Below the pieces are notes generated by a model. That model saw only the letters and a list, made by a program, of their open reading frames with translations, ran no database searches and was not told where the DNA came from. From Agromyces sp. CF514 (lineage in GTDB: Bacteria > Actinomycetota > Actinomycetes > Actinomycetales > Microbacteriaceae): 64,000 nucleotides of DNA. Made by a program: the position numbers and the translations under genes. The stretch spans positions 1,922,001 to 1,986,000 of the forward strand of contig NZ_FOZD01000001.1 in the NCBI RefSeq assembly GCF_900113185.1, read 5' to 3'. Positions 8,291 through 17,108 of this stretch are shown here, piece by piece. Position 1 is the stretch's first letter; every line of letters starts with the position of its first letter.

Positions 8291-9611
8291 CTGCTGCCCT
8301 CCTCGCATTGGTCGGGATCGGGATGCTGCCGGTCGTCAGTTGTGCGCGGGCGGTCGCGCGTTTGCTCACCTCGTCGTCGTCATCGGGATGACTTCGCCAG
8401 TCATCGGGGAGGAGGTAGTCGAGCACGTCGTCGATCGTGACCACGCCGACGAGTCGGTGCTTCTCGTCGATGACGGGCACCGACACGAGATCGTAGCTCG
8501 CGAGGATGCGGCTCACCTCGGCGGCCGACGTGTCGGCGCCGACGGGCTCGAGGCCCTGGTCGATGAGCGTGCCGAGGCGCTCGTGCGGGGGGTAGCGCAG
8601 CATGCGCTGGAAGTGCACGACGCCGAGGAACCGGCCGGTGGGGGCCTCGTAGGGCGGCAGCGTGACGCACACGGCCGCGCCGAGCGCCGGCGGCAGGTCG
8701 TGACGGCGGATGAGGGCGAGTCCCTCGGCCACGGTCGCGTCGGCCGAGACGATGATCGGTTCGGTCGTCATGAGTCCGCCCGCGGAGTCGGGGCCGTACG
8801 TGAGCAGCATGCGCACGTCTTCGGCCTCTTCGGGCTCCATGAGCTCGAGCAGGTGCTCGCCGCGCTCCTCTGGCAGTTGCGCGATGAGGTCGGCGGCGTC
8901 GTCGGGCTGCATGTGGTCGAGCACGTCGGCTGCGCGGTCGTCGCCGAGGCCCGAGAGGATCTCGACCTGGTCGGACTCGGGCATCTCCTCGAGCACGTCG
9001 GCGAGCCGGTCGTCGGAGAGCTCCTCTGCGACCTCCTGGCGTCGGGCGACGGGCAGGTCGAGGAGGGTGTTCGCGAGGTCGGCGGGCTTCAGCTCGGAAT
9101 AGGTCGCGATGAGCTGCTCGGCCGACTGCGCCTCGCCCGAGGTCGCGGACTCGCGCACCTCGCGCCACGTCACGTACGCCGACTGGCCCTTCGAGAACGG
9201 CGACGCGCCCTTGGGGCGGCGGACGAAGAGCTGCTCGACCTCCCACTCGCCCGGCTCGAGCTCCTCGATCGAGACGTCTTCGATCGATGCCTCGCCCGAG
9301 CCGTCGTTGAAGGTCACCTTGCGGCCCAGCATCTCGGCGATCACGCGCACCTCGCCGCCGCGCTGCTCGAAACGGCGCAGGTTGATGAGCCCGGTCGTGA
9401 TGATCTGGCCGCCGCCGATCGAGGTCACGCGGCCGATCGAGAGGAACACGCGTCGTTTGCCGGGGACCTCGACGATGAGTCCGACGACCCGCGGCGGGTC
9501 GTTGCGGCGGTACACGACGAGGACGTCGCGCACCTTTCCGACCCGATCGCCGGCGGGGTCGAAGACGGCGCAGCCGGCGAGTCGGGCGACGAAGACTCTC
9601 GTTGCGCTCAC
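8277..9611 (-). CDS. Cytosolic MgtE_N/CBS-domain protein with N-terminal PRC-barrel-like region
   Basis: The 444-residue protein starts with a PRC-barrel-like beta domain (LAGCAVFDPAGDRVGKVRDVLVV). Next comes a helical superhelix with the repeated pattern typical of MgtE intracellular domains (LADVLEEMPESDQVEILSGLGDDRAADVLDHMQPDDAADLIAQL). A CBS pair follows (MTTEPIIVSADATVAEGLALIRRH and GADTSAAEVSRILASYDLVSVPVID). No membrane segments are present, so it is the regulatory half of an Mg2+ channel without the pore. It may sense Mg2+ or nucleotides and act on a partner such as the overlapping DUF1003 gene product. The start is GTG 9611, six bases after TAAGTT. Confidence 0.88.
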   Translation of the reverse strand: MSATRVFVARLAGCAVFDPAGDRVGKVRDVLVVYRRNDPPRVVGLIVEVPGKRRVFLSIGRVTSIGGGQIITTGLINLRRFEQRGGEVRVIAEMLGRKVTFNDGSGEASIEDVSIEELEPGEWEVEQLFVRRPKGASPFSKGQSAYVTWREVRESATSGEAQSAEQLIATYSELKPADLANTLLDLPVARRQEVAEELSDDRLADVLEEMPESDQVEILSGLGDDRAADVLDHMQPDDAADLIAQLPEERGEHLLELMEPEEAEDVRMLLTYGPDSAGGLMTTEPIIVSADATVAEGLALIRRHDLPPALGAAVCVTLPPYEAPTGRFLGVVHFQRMLRYPPHERLGTLIDQGLEPVGADTSAAEVSRILASYDLVSVPVIDEKHRLVGVVTIDDVLDYLLPDDWRSHPDDDDEVSKRATARAQLTTGSIPIPTNARRAADGTR

Positions 9612-9617
9612 GGTACC

Positions 9618-9623
9618 AACTTA
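9618..9623 (-). promoter_or_regulatory. -10 element of the leaderless CBS/MgtE-like promoter
   Basis: TAAGTT on the minus strand is followed by six bases and GTG 9611. It probably drives the whole CBS-DUF1003-mrp-lipoprotein operon. Confidence 0.5.
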
Positions 9624-9643
9624 GCCCGTGGGAGGATGAGGGA

Positions 9644-10456
9644 GTGAGCACCCCATCCCCGTTCGGCGGCCGCATGTCCAGAGTCTTCCCGACCCTGCCG
9701 CAGGGCGAGACGGTCGCGAGCTTCGAGACCTACGCCGAGGCGCAGGCCGCGGTCGACACGCTCGCCAAGGCCGAGTTCCCCCTGAAGGAACTCGCGATCG
9801 TCGGGTCGGGGCTCACGAGCGTCGAACGCATCACGGGCAAGCTCACGTGGAGCCGCGCGGCGGGTGCGGGGGCGCTGTCCGGAGCGTGGTTCGGCACCTT
9901 CCTCGGCCTGCTCTTCTTCATCTTCTCGCCGACGGCGTCGTCGGTCGGCATCCTGATCTCGGCGGTGCTCATCGGCGCCGGCTTCGGCATGATCTTCAGC
10001 GTCGTCTCGTACTCGGTCAACCGACGCCGTCGCGACTTCACCTCGGTCGCCCAGGTGCTCGCGACGAGCTACTCGATCGTGGCCGAGACCGCGCATGTCG
10101 AGCGCGCGAGGCAGGTGCTGGGCGTGACCGAAGCACCGATCACGGGCGTGCAGCCGACCCCCGTCGCGTCGGCTCCGGCAGCTCCGGCGGCAGCGCCCCG
10201 GTACGGAGCGGTCGCGGATGCCGCGCCGACCGTTCCGGACGATGCGGCTGCGGGCGTGGCGGGCGCCCCGGGACCCGGTGCGGGCGATGCCGCGCAGGGC
10301 GATGCGGGCGCATCCGGCGACGCGGAGGCTGACGGCACCGCCGAGCCCGCCGAGCCCGCCGAGCCTGCCGAGCCTCAGGGCCTCACCTACGGCGAGGCGC
10401 TCGACGCGGCCCGTCGTGCCGAGCGCGAGCGCCGCCGGTCCGGCGGCGGGGCCTGA
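9644..10456 (+). CDS. General stress protein 17M-like membrane protein
   Basis: The 270-residue protein begins with a YflT/GsiB-17M-like domain (TVASFETYAEAQAAVDTLAKAEFPLKELAIVGSGL), then two membrane helices linked by a short loop (GALSGAWFGTFLGLLFFIF, ILISAVLIGAGFGMIFSVVSY). The tail is long, Ala/Pro/Glu-rich and low-complexity, with an EPAEPAEPAEPQG repeat near the end. The role is unknown. Relatives are annotated as general stress proteins. GTG 9644 has a GAGGATGAGGGA ribosome-binding stretch. It is divergent from the CBS/MgtE-like gene. Confidence 0.78.
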   Translation: MSTPSPFGGRMSRVFPTLPQGETVASFETYAEAQAAVDTLAKAEFPLKELAIVGSGLTSVERITGKLTWSRAAGAGALSGAWFGTFLGLLFFIFSPTASSVGILISAVLIGAGFGMIFSVVSYSVNRRRRDFTSVAQVLATSYSIVAETAHVERARQVLGVTEAPITGVQPTPVASAPAAPAAAPRYGAVADAAPTVPDDAAAGVAGAPGPGAGDAAQGDAGASGDAEADGTAEPAEPAEPAEPQGLTYGEALDAARRAERERRRSGGGA

Positions 10457-10515
10457 CCCGCTCCGGCGATCCTGCGAGTCCGCCGGGATCCCGAGCAGGC
10501 CGCCGATTCGCGATA

Positions 10516-10521
10516 TATCGT
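10516..10521 (+). promoter_or_regulatory. -10 element of a leaderless promoter
   Basis: TATCGT is followed by exactly six bases and ATG 10528. It overlaps the AT-rich palindrome CGATATATCG (10511-10520), unusual in this GC-rich DNA. Confidence 0.5.
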
Positions 10522-10527
10522 GTCTGC

Positions 10528-10881
10528 ATGGTGACCGAGCAGGACCGCTCCCGTGACATCGTCGCGGCCGAGCGACCCGACCGTCCGATCAGGAGCTGGC
10601 TGCGCGGCCTCCGTCGCGGCATCCACGACCGCCCGCTGCTCCGCAGCACCTACCGCGCGCTCGTAGGCGTGATCGGCGGCACGATCGCCCTCGGCGGTCT
10701 CGCGCTCGTGCCGTTGCCCGGGCCCGGATGGCTCGTCGTCTTCGTCGGCCTCGCGATCCTCGGCACGGAGTTCGCGTGGGCTCGTCGCCTGGCCGCCTTC
10801 ATCAAGCGCCTGCTCGCCCGGTTCTGGGCATGGTGGCAGGCCCGCCGGGCGGCGAGGTCGGCGGTGGACGGCGCCGCCTGA
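10528..10881 (+). CDS. TIGR02611 / PGPGW-type small membrane protein
   Basis: The 117-residue protein has a long hydrophobic hairpin (RALVGVIGGTIALGGLALVPLPGPGWLVVFVGLAILGTEFAWARR). Its central PLPGPGW motif defines the TIGR02611/PGPGW transmembrane family. The C-terminus is basic and cytoplasmic. No function is established for the family. The gene appears to be transcribed alone from the leaderless promoter just upstream, and it runs convergently towards the aminopeptidase P gene. Confidence 0.82.
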   Translation: MVTEQDRSRDIVAAERPDRPIRSWLRGLRRGIHDRPLLRSTYRALVGVIGGTIALGGLALVPLPGPGWLVVFVGLAILGTEFAWARRLAAFIKRLLARFWAWWQARRAARSAVDGAA

Positions 10882-10901
10882 GCGACGGCGCCGTCGGCCG
10901 C

Positions 10902-12473
10902 TCAGCGCTGCTGCGCCCCCTGCACCCATGCTTCGACCTCGGCGATCGTGCGGGGGATTCCCGCCGACAGGTTCTCGGCGCCGTCGGCCGTGACGACGAT
11001 GTCGTCCTCGATGCGCACGCCGATGCCGCGGAACTCCTCGGGAACGGTGAGGTCGTCGGGCTGGAAGTAGAGGCCGGGCTCGATCGTGAAGACCATGCCG
11101 GCCTCGAGCACGCCGTCCATGTACATCTCGCGGCGGGCCTGCGCGCAGTCGTGCACGTCGAGGCCGAGGTGGTGGCTCGTGCCGTGCACCATGTAGCGGC
11201 GGTGGAACTGGTTCTCGGGCTGCAGTGACTCCTCGGCCGAGACGGGCAGGAAGCCCCACTCGGCCGTCTTGCGCGCGATCACGGCCATCGCGGCCGCGTG
11301 CACCTCGCGGAAGACCGCGCCGGGGCGCGCGACGGCGAACGCGGCATCCGCTGCTTCGAGAACGGCCTCGTAGACCTGACGCTGCACGTCGGAGAACGTG
11401 CCGTTCACCGGGAACGTGCGCGTGATGTCGGCCGTGTAGTAGCTGTCCAGCTCGACGCCCGCGTCGAGCAGCACCAGGTCGCCGGGAACGACGGGGCCGT
11501 CGTTGCGCGTCCAGTGCAGGATGGTCGCGTGCGGACCGGCCGCGGCGATCGAGCCGTAGCCGACGTCGTTGCCGTCGAGGCGCGCACGCGTGGCGAACAC
11601 GCCCTCGATGACGCGCTCGCCGCGCACCTCGGACGTGATGCGGGGCAGTTCCTCGAACACCTCGGTGAAGCCGCGCTTCGTGGCCTCGACGGCCGCACGC
11701 ATCTCGCCCAGCTCGAAGTCGTCCTTCACGAGGCGCAGCTCGGACAGCATGCGTGCGAGCTCGCCGTCGGGCTCGTGCTCGCCGCCGACCTCGAGCGAGA
11801 ACGGCGCGTCCTGGGCGTTCGTCGACAGCGCCTCTTCAGCGGCGAAGCGGATGCGCGCGTGGTCGACGCGCTCGGTGATCGCGACGTCGGCCTCGCGCAG
11901 CACGAGCGTCGACGTGTCGACCTTGCCGATCACGGCGTCGAACTCGTCGAGCCCGCGCGTCGCGACCGCCAGGTCGGCGGCGACGTGCGCGAGCGACGGA
12001 CGCGCGCCGATCCAGAACTCGCCGATCGCGGGGTTCGCGTAGAACTCCTCGGAGTCGCGCCCCGCGCGCTCGCGGAAGTAGACCGTCGCGACGTGACCCT
12101 CGCCGCCCTCGGGCTCGAGCACGAGCACCGCGCCGGGCTCGCTGTCGGATCCCCAGCCGGTGAGGTGCGCGAACGCCGAGTGCGCGCGGAACGGGTAGTC
12201 GGTGTCGTTCGCCCGCTGCTTCATGTCGCCGGCGGGCACGATGAGACGGATGCCGGGGAACGCCGCCGAGACCGCGCTGCGCCGTACGGCCGCGAATGCG
12301 GCCTGCTCGCGGGCGGAGGGCAGCGCCTCGTCGCGCGTCGCCCAACCGCTGCTGATGAAGTCCTTGAATCCCTCGGAACCGGGAGTGGTCGAACGGTTCG
12401 CGTTCCGCCTGCTCTCGTCTGCGGAGGTCGCCGCTGCCGTGGTCTCGGTGGTGGAGGTGTCACTCGTGGTCAT
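10902..12473 (-). CDS. pepP: Xaa-Pro aminopeptidase (aminopeptidase P, M24B)
   Basis: The 523-residue protein has the AMP_N domain (residues about 60-200, including YLYP-type YPFRAHSAFAHLTGW) and the pita-bread metallopeptidase fold. The metal ligands are visible: DAGVELDSYYTADITRTFP (two Asp), HGTSHHLGLDVHD (His), FTIEPGLYF (Glu) and GIGVRIEDDIVV (Glu). It removes N-terminal residues preceding proline using two Mn2+-type ions in the cytosol. The first 45 residues are Ser/Thr-rich and variable. ATG 12473 was taken; ATG 12482 is nine bases upstream. It lies 51 bases after the EEP gene on the same strand. Confidence 0.92.
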   Translation of the reverse strand: MTTSDTSTTETTAAATSADESRRNANRSTTPGSEGFKDFISSGWATRDEALPSAREQAAFAAVRRSAVSAAFPGIRLIVPAGDMKQRANDTDYPFRAHSAFAHLTGWGSDSEPGAVLVLEPEGGEGHVATVYFRERAGRDSEEFYANPAIGEFWIGARPSLAHVAADLAVATRGLDEFDAVIGKVDTSTLVLREADVAITERVDHARIRFAAEEALSTNAQDAPFSLEVGGEHEPDGELARMLSELRLVKDDFELGEMRAAVEATKRGFTEVFEELPRITSEVRGERVIEGVFATRARLDGNDVGYGSIAAAGPHATILHWTRNDGPVVPGDLVLLDAGVELDSYYTADITRTFPVNGTFSDVQRQVYEAVLEAADAAFAVARPGAVFREVHAAAMAVIARKTAEWGFLPVSAEESLQPENQFHRRYMVHGTSHHLGLDVHDCAQARREMYMDGVLEAGMVFTIEPGLYFQPDDLTVPEEFRGIGVRIEDDIVVTADGAENLSAGIPRTIAEVEAWVQGAQQR

Positions 12474-12524
12474 GTGCTCCATTGTCTCACCGGACCTCGA
12501 CTCGCCGGGGGTCGCGTGGGACGG

Positions 12525-13550
12525 TCAGCCGATGCGGGAGAGCGTCGCCACGATCGGACGGTGATCGCTGCCCGAACCGTCGACCTCGCCGATCACGCGG
12601 AAGCCGTCGACGTGCCATCCGGGCGTCGCGAGCACGTGGTCGATGGGGCTGCCGAGGATCTCGGGCAGGTCGGTCGGCCAGGTTCCGACCCCGCCGGCGC
12701 CGCCCTGCACCGCGGCATCCCGGCACCGCCCCAGGTCGCCGCCGTCGACGCCGCGACCGGCGAAGTGGTCGACCGTCGCGTTGAAGTCGCCCGCCATGAT
12801 CACGTTCTCGCCGGCGCACTGCTCGGCGAGCCAGTCGAGGTCGCTGCGCCAGTTGCGCAGCTCCCAGCGGATCGGGGCGACGGCGTGCACCGCGACGATC
12901 CGCGGGCCGTCGCCCGAGACCGGGTCGGCGACGACCGACGGCAGCGTGTTGGTGTTGCCGGGCGGGCCGGAGACGACGGCCGACGTCACCTCGTAGTCGC
13001 CGAGCTCCGGCGTGATCAGGATCGTCGTCGAGCGGGCCTTGGCGATCTCGTCGAACGCGACCGTGTGCACCCACATCGGGCGCCCGCCGTCGCGCATCGC
13101 GACTGCGACCTCCTCGCCGAGCGGCTCGGTCGTCTCGGGCAGCACGACCACGTCGGCGCCCTCGTCGAGCGCGAGCTCGGTGATCGTCGAGGCGTCGGGC
13201 ACCTCGCCGAGCGTGTTCCACGAGAGCACGGTGACGGTGTCGGACGACGCGGCGGCCGCGGCATCCGACCCTCCGAGTCCGCGCACGGCGAGCACCGCGA
13301 GGTTGCCGGCGGCGAACACCGCGAGCACGAGCACCATCGCGAGCGCGAAGCGACGCGATCGGCGAGGGATCGCGAGCAGGCCGAACACGACGGCGGCGAC
13401 GACGGCGACCAGCGCCGCCGAGCCGCGGAGCGCGACGATGTGCGTGGCGATCCACTGGTTCTGGAGGCCGAACGCCTGAGGCCAGAGCAGGATGGCCGCG
13501 ATGACCGCCGACACGATGACGACGAGCCAGCCGAGGATGCGGGGGAGCAT
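12525..13550 (-). CDS. Membrane-anchored endonuclease/exonuclease/phosphatase (EEP) family protein
   Basis: The 341-residue protein has three N-terminal membrane helices (to about residue 90) and then an EEP domain, presumably extracytoplasmic. Visible EEP motifs are VLSWNTLG (Asn), VVLPETTE (Glu), IVAVHAVAP, IMAGDFNATVDHFAG (Asp/Asn) and GSDHRPIVATL (catalytic Asp-His). The family hydrolyses phosphodiesters, from nucleic acids to phospholipids. The substrate here is unknown. ATG 13550 lies six bases after TAGCTT, giving a leaderless start. Confidence 0.85.
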   Translation of the reverse strand: MLPRILGWLVVIVSAVIAAILLWPQAFGLQNQWIATHIVALRGSAALVAVVAAVVFGLLAIPRRSRRFALAMVLVLAVFAAGNLAVLAVRGLGGSDAAAAASSDTVTVLSWNTLGEVPDASTITELALDEGADVVVLPETTEPLGEEVAVAMRDGGRPMWVHTVAFDEIAKARSTTILITPELGDYEVTSAVVSGPPGNTNTLPSVVADPVSGDGPRIVAVHAVAPIRWELRNWRSDLDWLAEQCAGENVIMAGDFNATVDHFAGRGVDGGDLGRCRDAAVQGGAGGVGTWPTDLPEILGSPIDHVLATPGWHVDGFRVIGEVDGSGSDHRPIVATLSRIG

Positions 13551-13556
13551 CCCACC

Positions 13557-13562
13557 AAGCTA
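13557..13562 (-). promoter_or_regulatory. -10 element of the leaderless EEP promoter
   Basis: TAGCTT on the minus strand is followed by six bases and ATG 13550. It is back to back with the PHP promoter about 95 bases away. Confidence 0.5.
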
Positions 13563-13655
13563 GGGCACGAGTCTGTGCCGGGGCCGCGAGGGGCGGCCGC
13601 GGAGGCGTGTCGGCGCCACGGCTGCGTCCAGGTCTGGTAGGTCCGCGGCGCGGCC

Positions 13656-13661
13656 TAGCAT
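13656..13661 (+). promoter_or_regulatory. -10 element upstream of the PHP gene
   Basis: TAGCAT is followed by GGAGGG and ATG 13668. The six-base spacer happens to resemble a Shine-Dalgarno but is too close to the start to act as one. Confidence 0.5.
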
Positions 13662-13667
13662 GGAGGG

Positions 13668-14552
13668 ATGGCGACGTCGACGGCATCCGCGAGCGGTTCC
13701 GCGATCGGCGACGCCGACCTGCACGTGCACTCGACGGTGTCCGACGGCACGGGTGCACCGGCTGAGCTGCTCGTCGAGGCCGCAGAGGCCGGGCTCTCGG
13801 CCATCGCGCTGACCGACCACGACTCGACCGCGGGCTGGGTCGAGGCCGCCGCGGCGGTGCCCGCCACGGGCGTCGCGCTGATCCCGGGCATGGAGCTCTC
13901 GACGCGCGAGCAGTACACGAGCGTGCACGTGCTCGCCTACCTCATCGACCCGTTCGACGAGGGCCTGCTCGCCGAGACGACCCGCATCCGCGAGTCGAGG
14001 CTCACGCGGGCCGAGGAGATCGTGCGGCGCATCTCGCGCGACTACCCGCTCACGTGGGACGACGTGCTCGCCCAGACCGCGATCGGCGCCACCGTCGGCC
14101 GCCCGCACATCGCCGACGCACTCGTGGCGCGCGGCCACGCGAACACGCGCTCGGCGGCGTTCGCCGGCATCCTGCACCCGCGTCACGGGTACGCGCGACC
14201 GCACTACGCGCCCGATCCGCTCACGGGCGTGCGGCTGATCCGCGCGGCAGGCGGGGTGCCCGTGCTCGCCCACCCTGGCGCCCGCGGCGAGGAGTACGTC
14301 ATCTCGCCCCCGCGCTTGAAGCAGCTGGTCGACGCCGGGCTCTTCGGCCTCGAGATCGACCACCCCGAGAACGACCCGGCCGCGAAGCCCCGGCTGCACG
14401 CGCTCGCGCGCGAGTTCGGCCTCGCCGTCACGGGCTCGAGCGACTACCACGGCACCGGCAAGCCGAACCGCCTCGGGCAGGAACGCACGCGCGCCGACGT
14501 CGTCGCGCGCATCATCGGCGAGGGCACCGGGTCGTCGCCGGTGCTGCCCTAG
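13668..14552 (+). CDS. PHP-domain phosphoesterase (RNase AM / TrpH-like)
   Basis: The 294-residue protein carries the full PHP metal-site set: DLHVHSTVSDG near residue 18, IALTDHDSTAGW, the glutamate in IPGMELST, VLAHPGARGEE and the C-terminal GSSDYHGTGKPNR. Stand-alone proteins of this length are related to the 3',5'-nucleotide bisphosphate phosphatase / 5'-3' exoribonuclease RNase AM, which uses a trinuclear metal site. It is terminated by a very strong bidirectional hairpin (14603-14640) shared with the convergent DEAD helicase gene. Confidence 0.85.
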   Translation: MATSTASASGSAIGDADLHVHSTVSDGTGAPAELLVEAAEAGLSAIALTDHDSTAGWVEAAAAVPATGVALIPGMELSTREQYTSVHVLAYLIDPFDEGLLAETTRIRESRLTRAEEIVRRISRDYPLTWDDVLAQTAIGATVGRPHIADALVARGHANTRSAAFAGILHPRHGYARPHYAPDPLTGVRLIRAAGGVPVLAHPGARGEEYVISPPRLKQLVDAGLFGLEIDHPENDPAAKPRLHALAREFGLAVTGSSDYHGTGKPNRLGQERTRADVVARIIGEGTGSSPVLP

Positions 14553-14602
14553 CGCGTTCCGCTGCTCACCGTCTCGCGCTGCCCGTCGGGCCGCGGGCGC
14601 CG

Positions 14603-14640
14603 CGAAGGGGGCGGATGCCGCGTGGCATCCGCCCCCTTCG
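14603..14640. terminator. Strong bidirectional terminator (17-bp perfect stem)
   Basis: The arm at 14603-14619 pairs perfectly with 14624-14640 across a four-base GCGT loop, and the outer arms start CGAAGGGGG. It separates the convergent PHP and DEAD genes. Confidence 0.85.
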
Positions 14641-14663
14641 TACGGGTCGTCGGGTCGACCGGG

Positions 14664-16202
14664 TCAGGCCTGCGGGGCTGCGCCCGTGGAGCCGGCCGGA
14701 CGCGGGCCGCGACGACGACGGCGGCGGCGCGGGGCCGCATTGCCATCGTGGTGCTCGCTGCCGCCGCCGTCGTGCGTGCCGGTGCCGGGCTCGCGAACGG
14801 TCGCCGAGTCGCCGGACTCGGATGCCGCGGGCGCACCGCCCTCGACGGGTGCGGACTCGTCGGCCGGTCGTCCGCCGCGCGTGCGCTGGCGCGAACGGCT
14901 GCTGCGCGGTGCGCGCTCGGCGTCGCCCTGACGGGCCTCGCCACGGCCGCCGCGAGCGGTGCCGCCCTCGGTGCGGCCGGCGGTGCTCGACCGGGTCGGC
15001 GCAGCGGCCGCGGCGGCCGGCTTCAGGCGGCCCTTGGTTCCGGCGGGGATGTCGAGGTCGCTGAACAGGTGCGGGCTCGAGGAGTAGGTCTCGGTCGGAT
15101 CGGGCTGGCCGAATTCGAGCGCGCGGTTGATGAGCGCCCACTTGTGCAGGTCGTCCCAGTCGACGAAGGTGACCGCGATGCCGGTCTTGCCGGCGCGGCC
15201 CGTGCGGCCTGCACGGTGCAGGTACGTCTTGTCGTCGTCGGGGATGGTGTGGTTGATCACGTGCGTGACGTCGTCGACGTCGATGCCGCGTGCCGCGACA
15301 TCCGTGGCGATCAGCACGTCCTTCTTGCCCGCCTTGAAGGCGGCCATGGCGCGCTCGCGCTGGTCCTGGTTGAGGTCGCCGTGCACCGCGGCCGCGTTGA
15401 AGCCGCGGTCGTTGAGCTCCTCGACGAGCTTGGCCGCCGCGCGCTTGGTGCGCGTGAAGATGACGGTCTTGCCGCGGCCCTCGGCCTGGAGGATGCGCGA
15501 GATGACCTCGTCCTTGTCGAGCGAGTGCGCCCGGTAGACGAGGTGCTTGATGTTCGCCTGCGTGAGGCCCTCGTCGGGGTCGTTCGCGCGGATGTGGATC
15601 GGCTTCGACATGAAGCGGCGCGCGAGCGCGACGATCGGGCCGGGCATCGTGGCCGAGAACAGCATGGTGTGGCGCACCGCGGGCACCTTCGAGAAGATCT
15701 TCTCGATGTCGGAGAGGAAGCCGAGGTCGAGCATCTTGTCGGCCTCGTCGAGCACGATCTCCTGCACCTCGCCGAGGTTCAGGAGGCGCTGGCTCGCGAG
15801 ATCGAGCAGACGCCCGGGGGTGCCGACGACGATCTGCGCGCCGGCCTTGAGCTGCTCGATCTGCCCCTCGTAGGCCTTGCCGCCGTAGATCGAGACGATC
15901 TTGGTCGGGCGGTTCGAGGTGGCAAGTTCGAGGTCCTCGGAGACCTGCACCGCGAGTTCGCGGGTCGGCACGACGACGAGTGCCTTGACGCCGTGCGACG
16001 GGTCGTCGCCGAGTCGCTGGATCAGCGGGAGGCCGAAGCCGAAGGTCTTTCCGGTACCGGTCTTGGCCTGACCGATGATGTCCTGGCCCGAAAGGGCGAG
16101 GGGGATGGTCTGCTCCTGGATGGGGAAGGCATCGACGATGCCCTTCGTGGCGAGCACGTCGACGATGTCGGACGCGACGCCGAGTTCTGCGAATGTAGTC
16201 AA
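14664..16202 (-). CDS. DEAD-box RNA helicase
   Basis: The 512-residue protein has all SF2 DEAD motifs: Q-motif PIQEQTIPLAL, Walker A AKTGTGKT, PTRELA, TPGRLLD, VLDEADKML, FSATMP, and in the second RecA domain TDVAARGIDVDDV and HRAGRTGRAG. After about residue 385 comes a disordered, Arg/Gly-rich tail ending in a run of arginines, typical of RNA-binding extensions. It remodels RNA structure in the cytosol (RhlE/DeaD-like). The start is TTG 16202; MTTFAELGV matches the usual family N-terminus, but there is no strong Shine-Dalgarno, so translation may be modest. It is divergent from the ferritin-like gene. Confidence 0.92.
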   Translation of the reverse strand: MTTFAELGVASDIVDVLATKGIVDAFPIQEQTIPLALSGQDIIGQAKTGTGKTFGFGLPLIQRLGDDPSHGVKALVVVPTRELAVQVSEDLELATSNRPTKIVSIYGGKAYEGQIEQLKAGAQIVVGTPGRLLDLASQRLLNLGEVQEIVLDEADKMLDLGFLSDIEKIFSKVPAVRHTMLFSATMPGPIVALARRFMSKPIHIRANDPDEGLTQANIKHLVYRAHSLDKDEVISRILQAEGRGKTVIFTRTKRAAAKLVEELNDRGFNAAAVHGDLNQDQRERAMAAFKAGKKDVLIATDVAARGIDVDDVTHVINHTIPDDDKTYLHRAGRTGRAGKTGIAVTFVDWDDLHKWALINRALEFGQPDPTETYSSSPHLFSDLDIPAGTKGRLKPAAAAAAPTRSSTAGRTEGGTARGGRGEARQGDAERAPRSSRSRQRTRGGRPADESAPVEGGAPAASESGDSATVREPGTGTHDGGGSEHHDGNAAPRRRRRRRGPRPAGSTGAAPQA

Positions 16203-16320
16203 GAATCTGCCTGTCGGTTCAGCGGGAAAGGTGCGCTCTGCTTGTCCTCAGGCGCACGGCTGCGGGTCCGATGCCCGCATGCACCCTCCAGCCTATCCGA
16301 GAGAGCCTGAAAGCCTCGGT

Positions 16321-16326
16321 TAGGCT
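16321..16326 (+). promoter_or_regulatory. -10 element of the leaderless ferritin-like gene promoter
   Basis: TAGGCT is followed by seven bases and GTG 16334. Confidence 0.5.
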
Positions 16327-16333
16327 GTGTGCC

Positions 16334-17047
16334 GTGGTGTCTTGGATGAATCGACGCGTCGCCCGCCCCGAGGCGCCGCGGCTGCGACCCCGGGTCGCGC
16401 CGACCGAGCTCACCAAGGTCGATTTCACCGAGCTGGTGCCCGAGCGCGTGCCGTTCCTCGGCCAGGCCGCATACATCCAGCTCGTGTTCTTCGAAGGCCT
16501 GTCGACCGCCGTGCAGAACGCGCCGACGATCCGTGCGAAAGAGGGACTGAGCGCCGCCGCGGGCGTCGCGTTGCGCAAGCACCACGCACTCATCGCCGAG
16601 CTGCGTCTGCTCGGGGTCGAGCCGGTCGACGTCATGGCGCCGTTCGCGCCCGCCACCGATCGACTGCAGGCTTCGATGCGCAGCAGCGACTGGCACGAGC
16701 TGCTCCTCGCCATCCACGTGGTCTCGGGCATGCTCGACGGGTACTTCTCGCGCCTCGCGAACGGACTGCACGCAGACCTCGCCCGCCGGGTGCGGGCGAT
16801 CCTCGACGAGGCCGGCTCCGCGACCGTGCTCGAACACGAGCTCGGCCTCGCGATCGCCGAGCAGCCCGGTCTGGCCGACCGCCTCGCGCTGTGGGGGCGC
16901 AGCCTCGTCGGCGACACGCTGCTCATCGCCCGGTCGGCGCTGCACGGCTCCGACGCGCGCGGCCTCGACGAGCGGGTCGAGCCGATCTTCACCGAGCTGA
17001 TCGCCGATCACACGCGCCGCATGGACGCTCTCGGCCTGACTGCCTGA
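16334..17047 (+). CDS. Ferritin-like fold protein (MiaE-like, actinobacterial)
   Basis: The 237-residue, mostly helical protein has acidic/His pairs that could bind a di-iron centre: FFEGLSTAVQNAP, LRKHHALIAELR, SSDWHELLLAIHVVSGMLDGYF, EHELGLAI and the C-terminal LIADHTRRMDALGL. Proteins of this type are annotated as ferritin-like or tRNA-(ms2io6A) hydroxylase-like. The tRNA activity is not established here. GTG 16334 was selected because TAGGCT lies seven bases upstream; GTG 16337 is adjacent. In mycobacteria the orthologue also lies between the DEAD helicase and DUF3107 genes (recalled). Confidence 0.75.
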   Translation: MVSWMNRRVARPEAPRLRPRVAPTELTKVDFTELVPERVPFLGQAAYIQLVFFEGLSTAVQNAPTIRAKEGLSAAAGVALRKHHALIAELRLLGVEPVDVMAPFAPATDRLQASMRSSDWHELLLAIHVVSGMLDGYFSRLANGLHADLARRVRAILDEAGSATVLEHELGLAIAEQPGLADRLALWGRSLVGDTLLIARSALHGSDARGLDERVEPIFTELIADHTRRMDALGLTA

Positions 17048-17108
17048 CGGCCTGACGGCTTGACGGCCGTTCGACGGGTCGCCGAGCGCGGTCGCCGCCG
17101 GACGCGAA

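Noticed and set aside
10511..10520. CGATATATCG as an operator
   Set aside because: It overlaps the -10 box of a leaderless promoter and is adequately explained by that. No second copy was seen in the window.
14603..14640. The long perfect hairpin as a possible mobile-element end or riboregulator
   Set aside because: It sits between two convergent stops with a tetraloop, and similar hairpins occur at other convergent junctions, so a terminator is the simpler reading.
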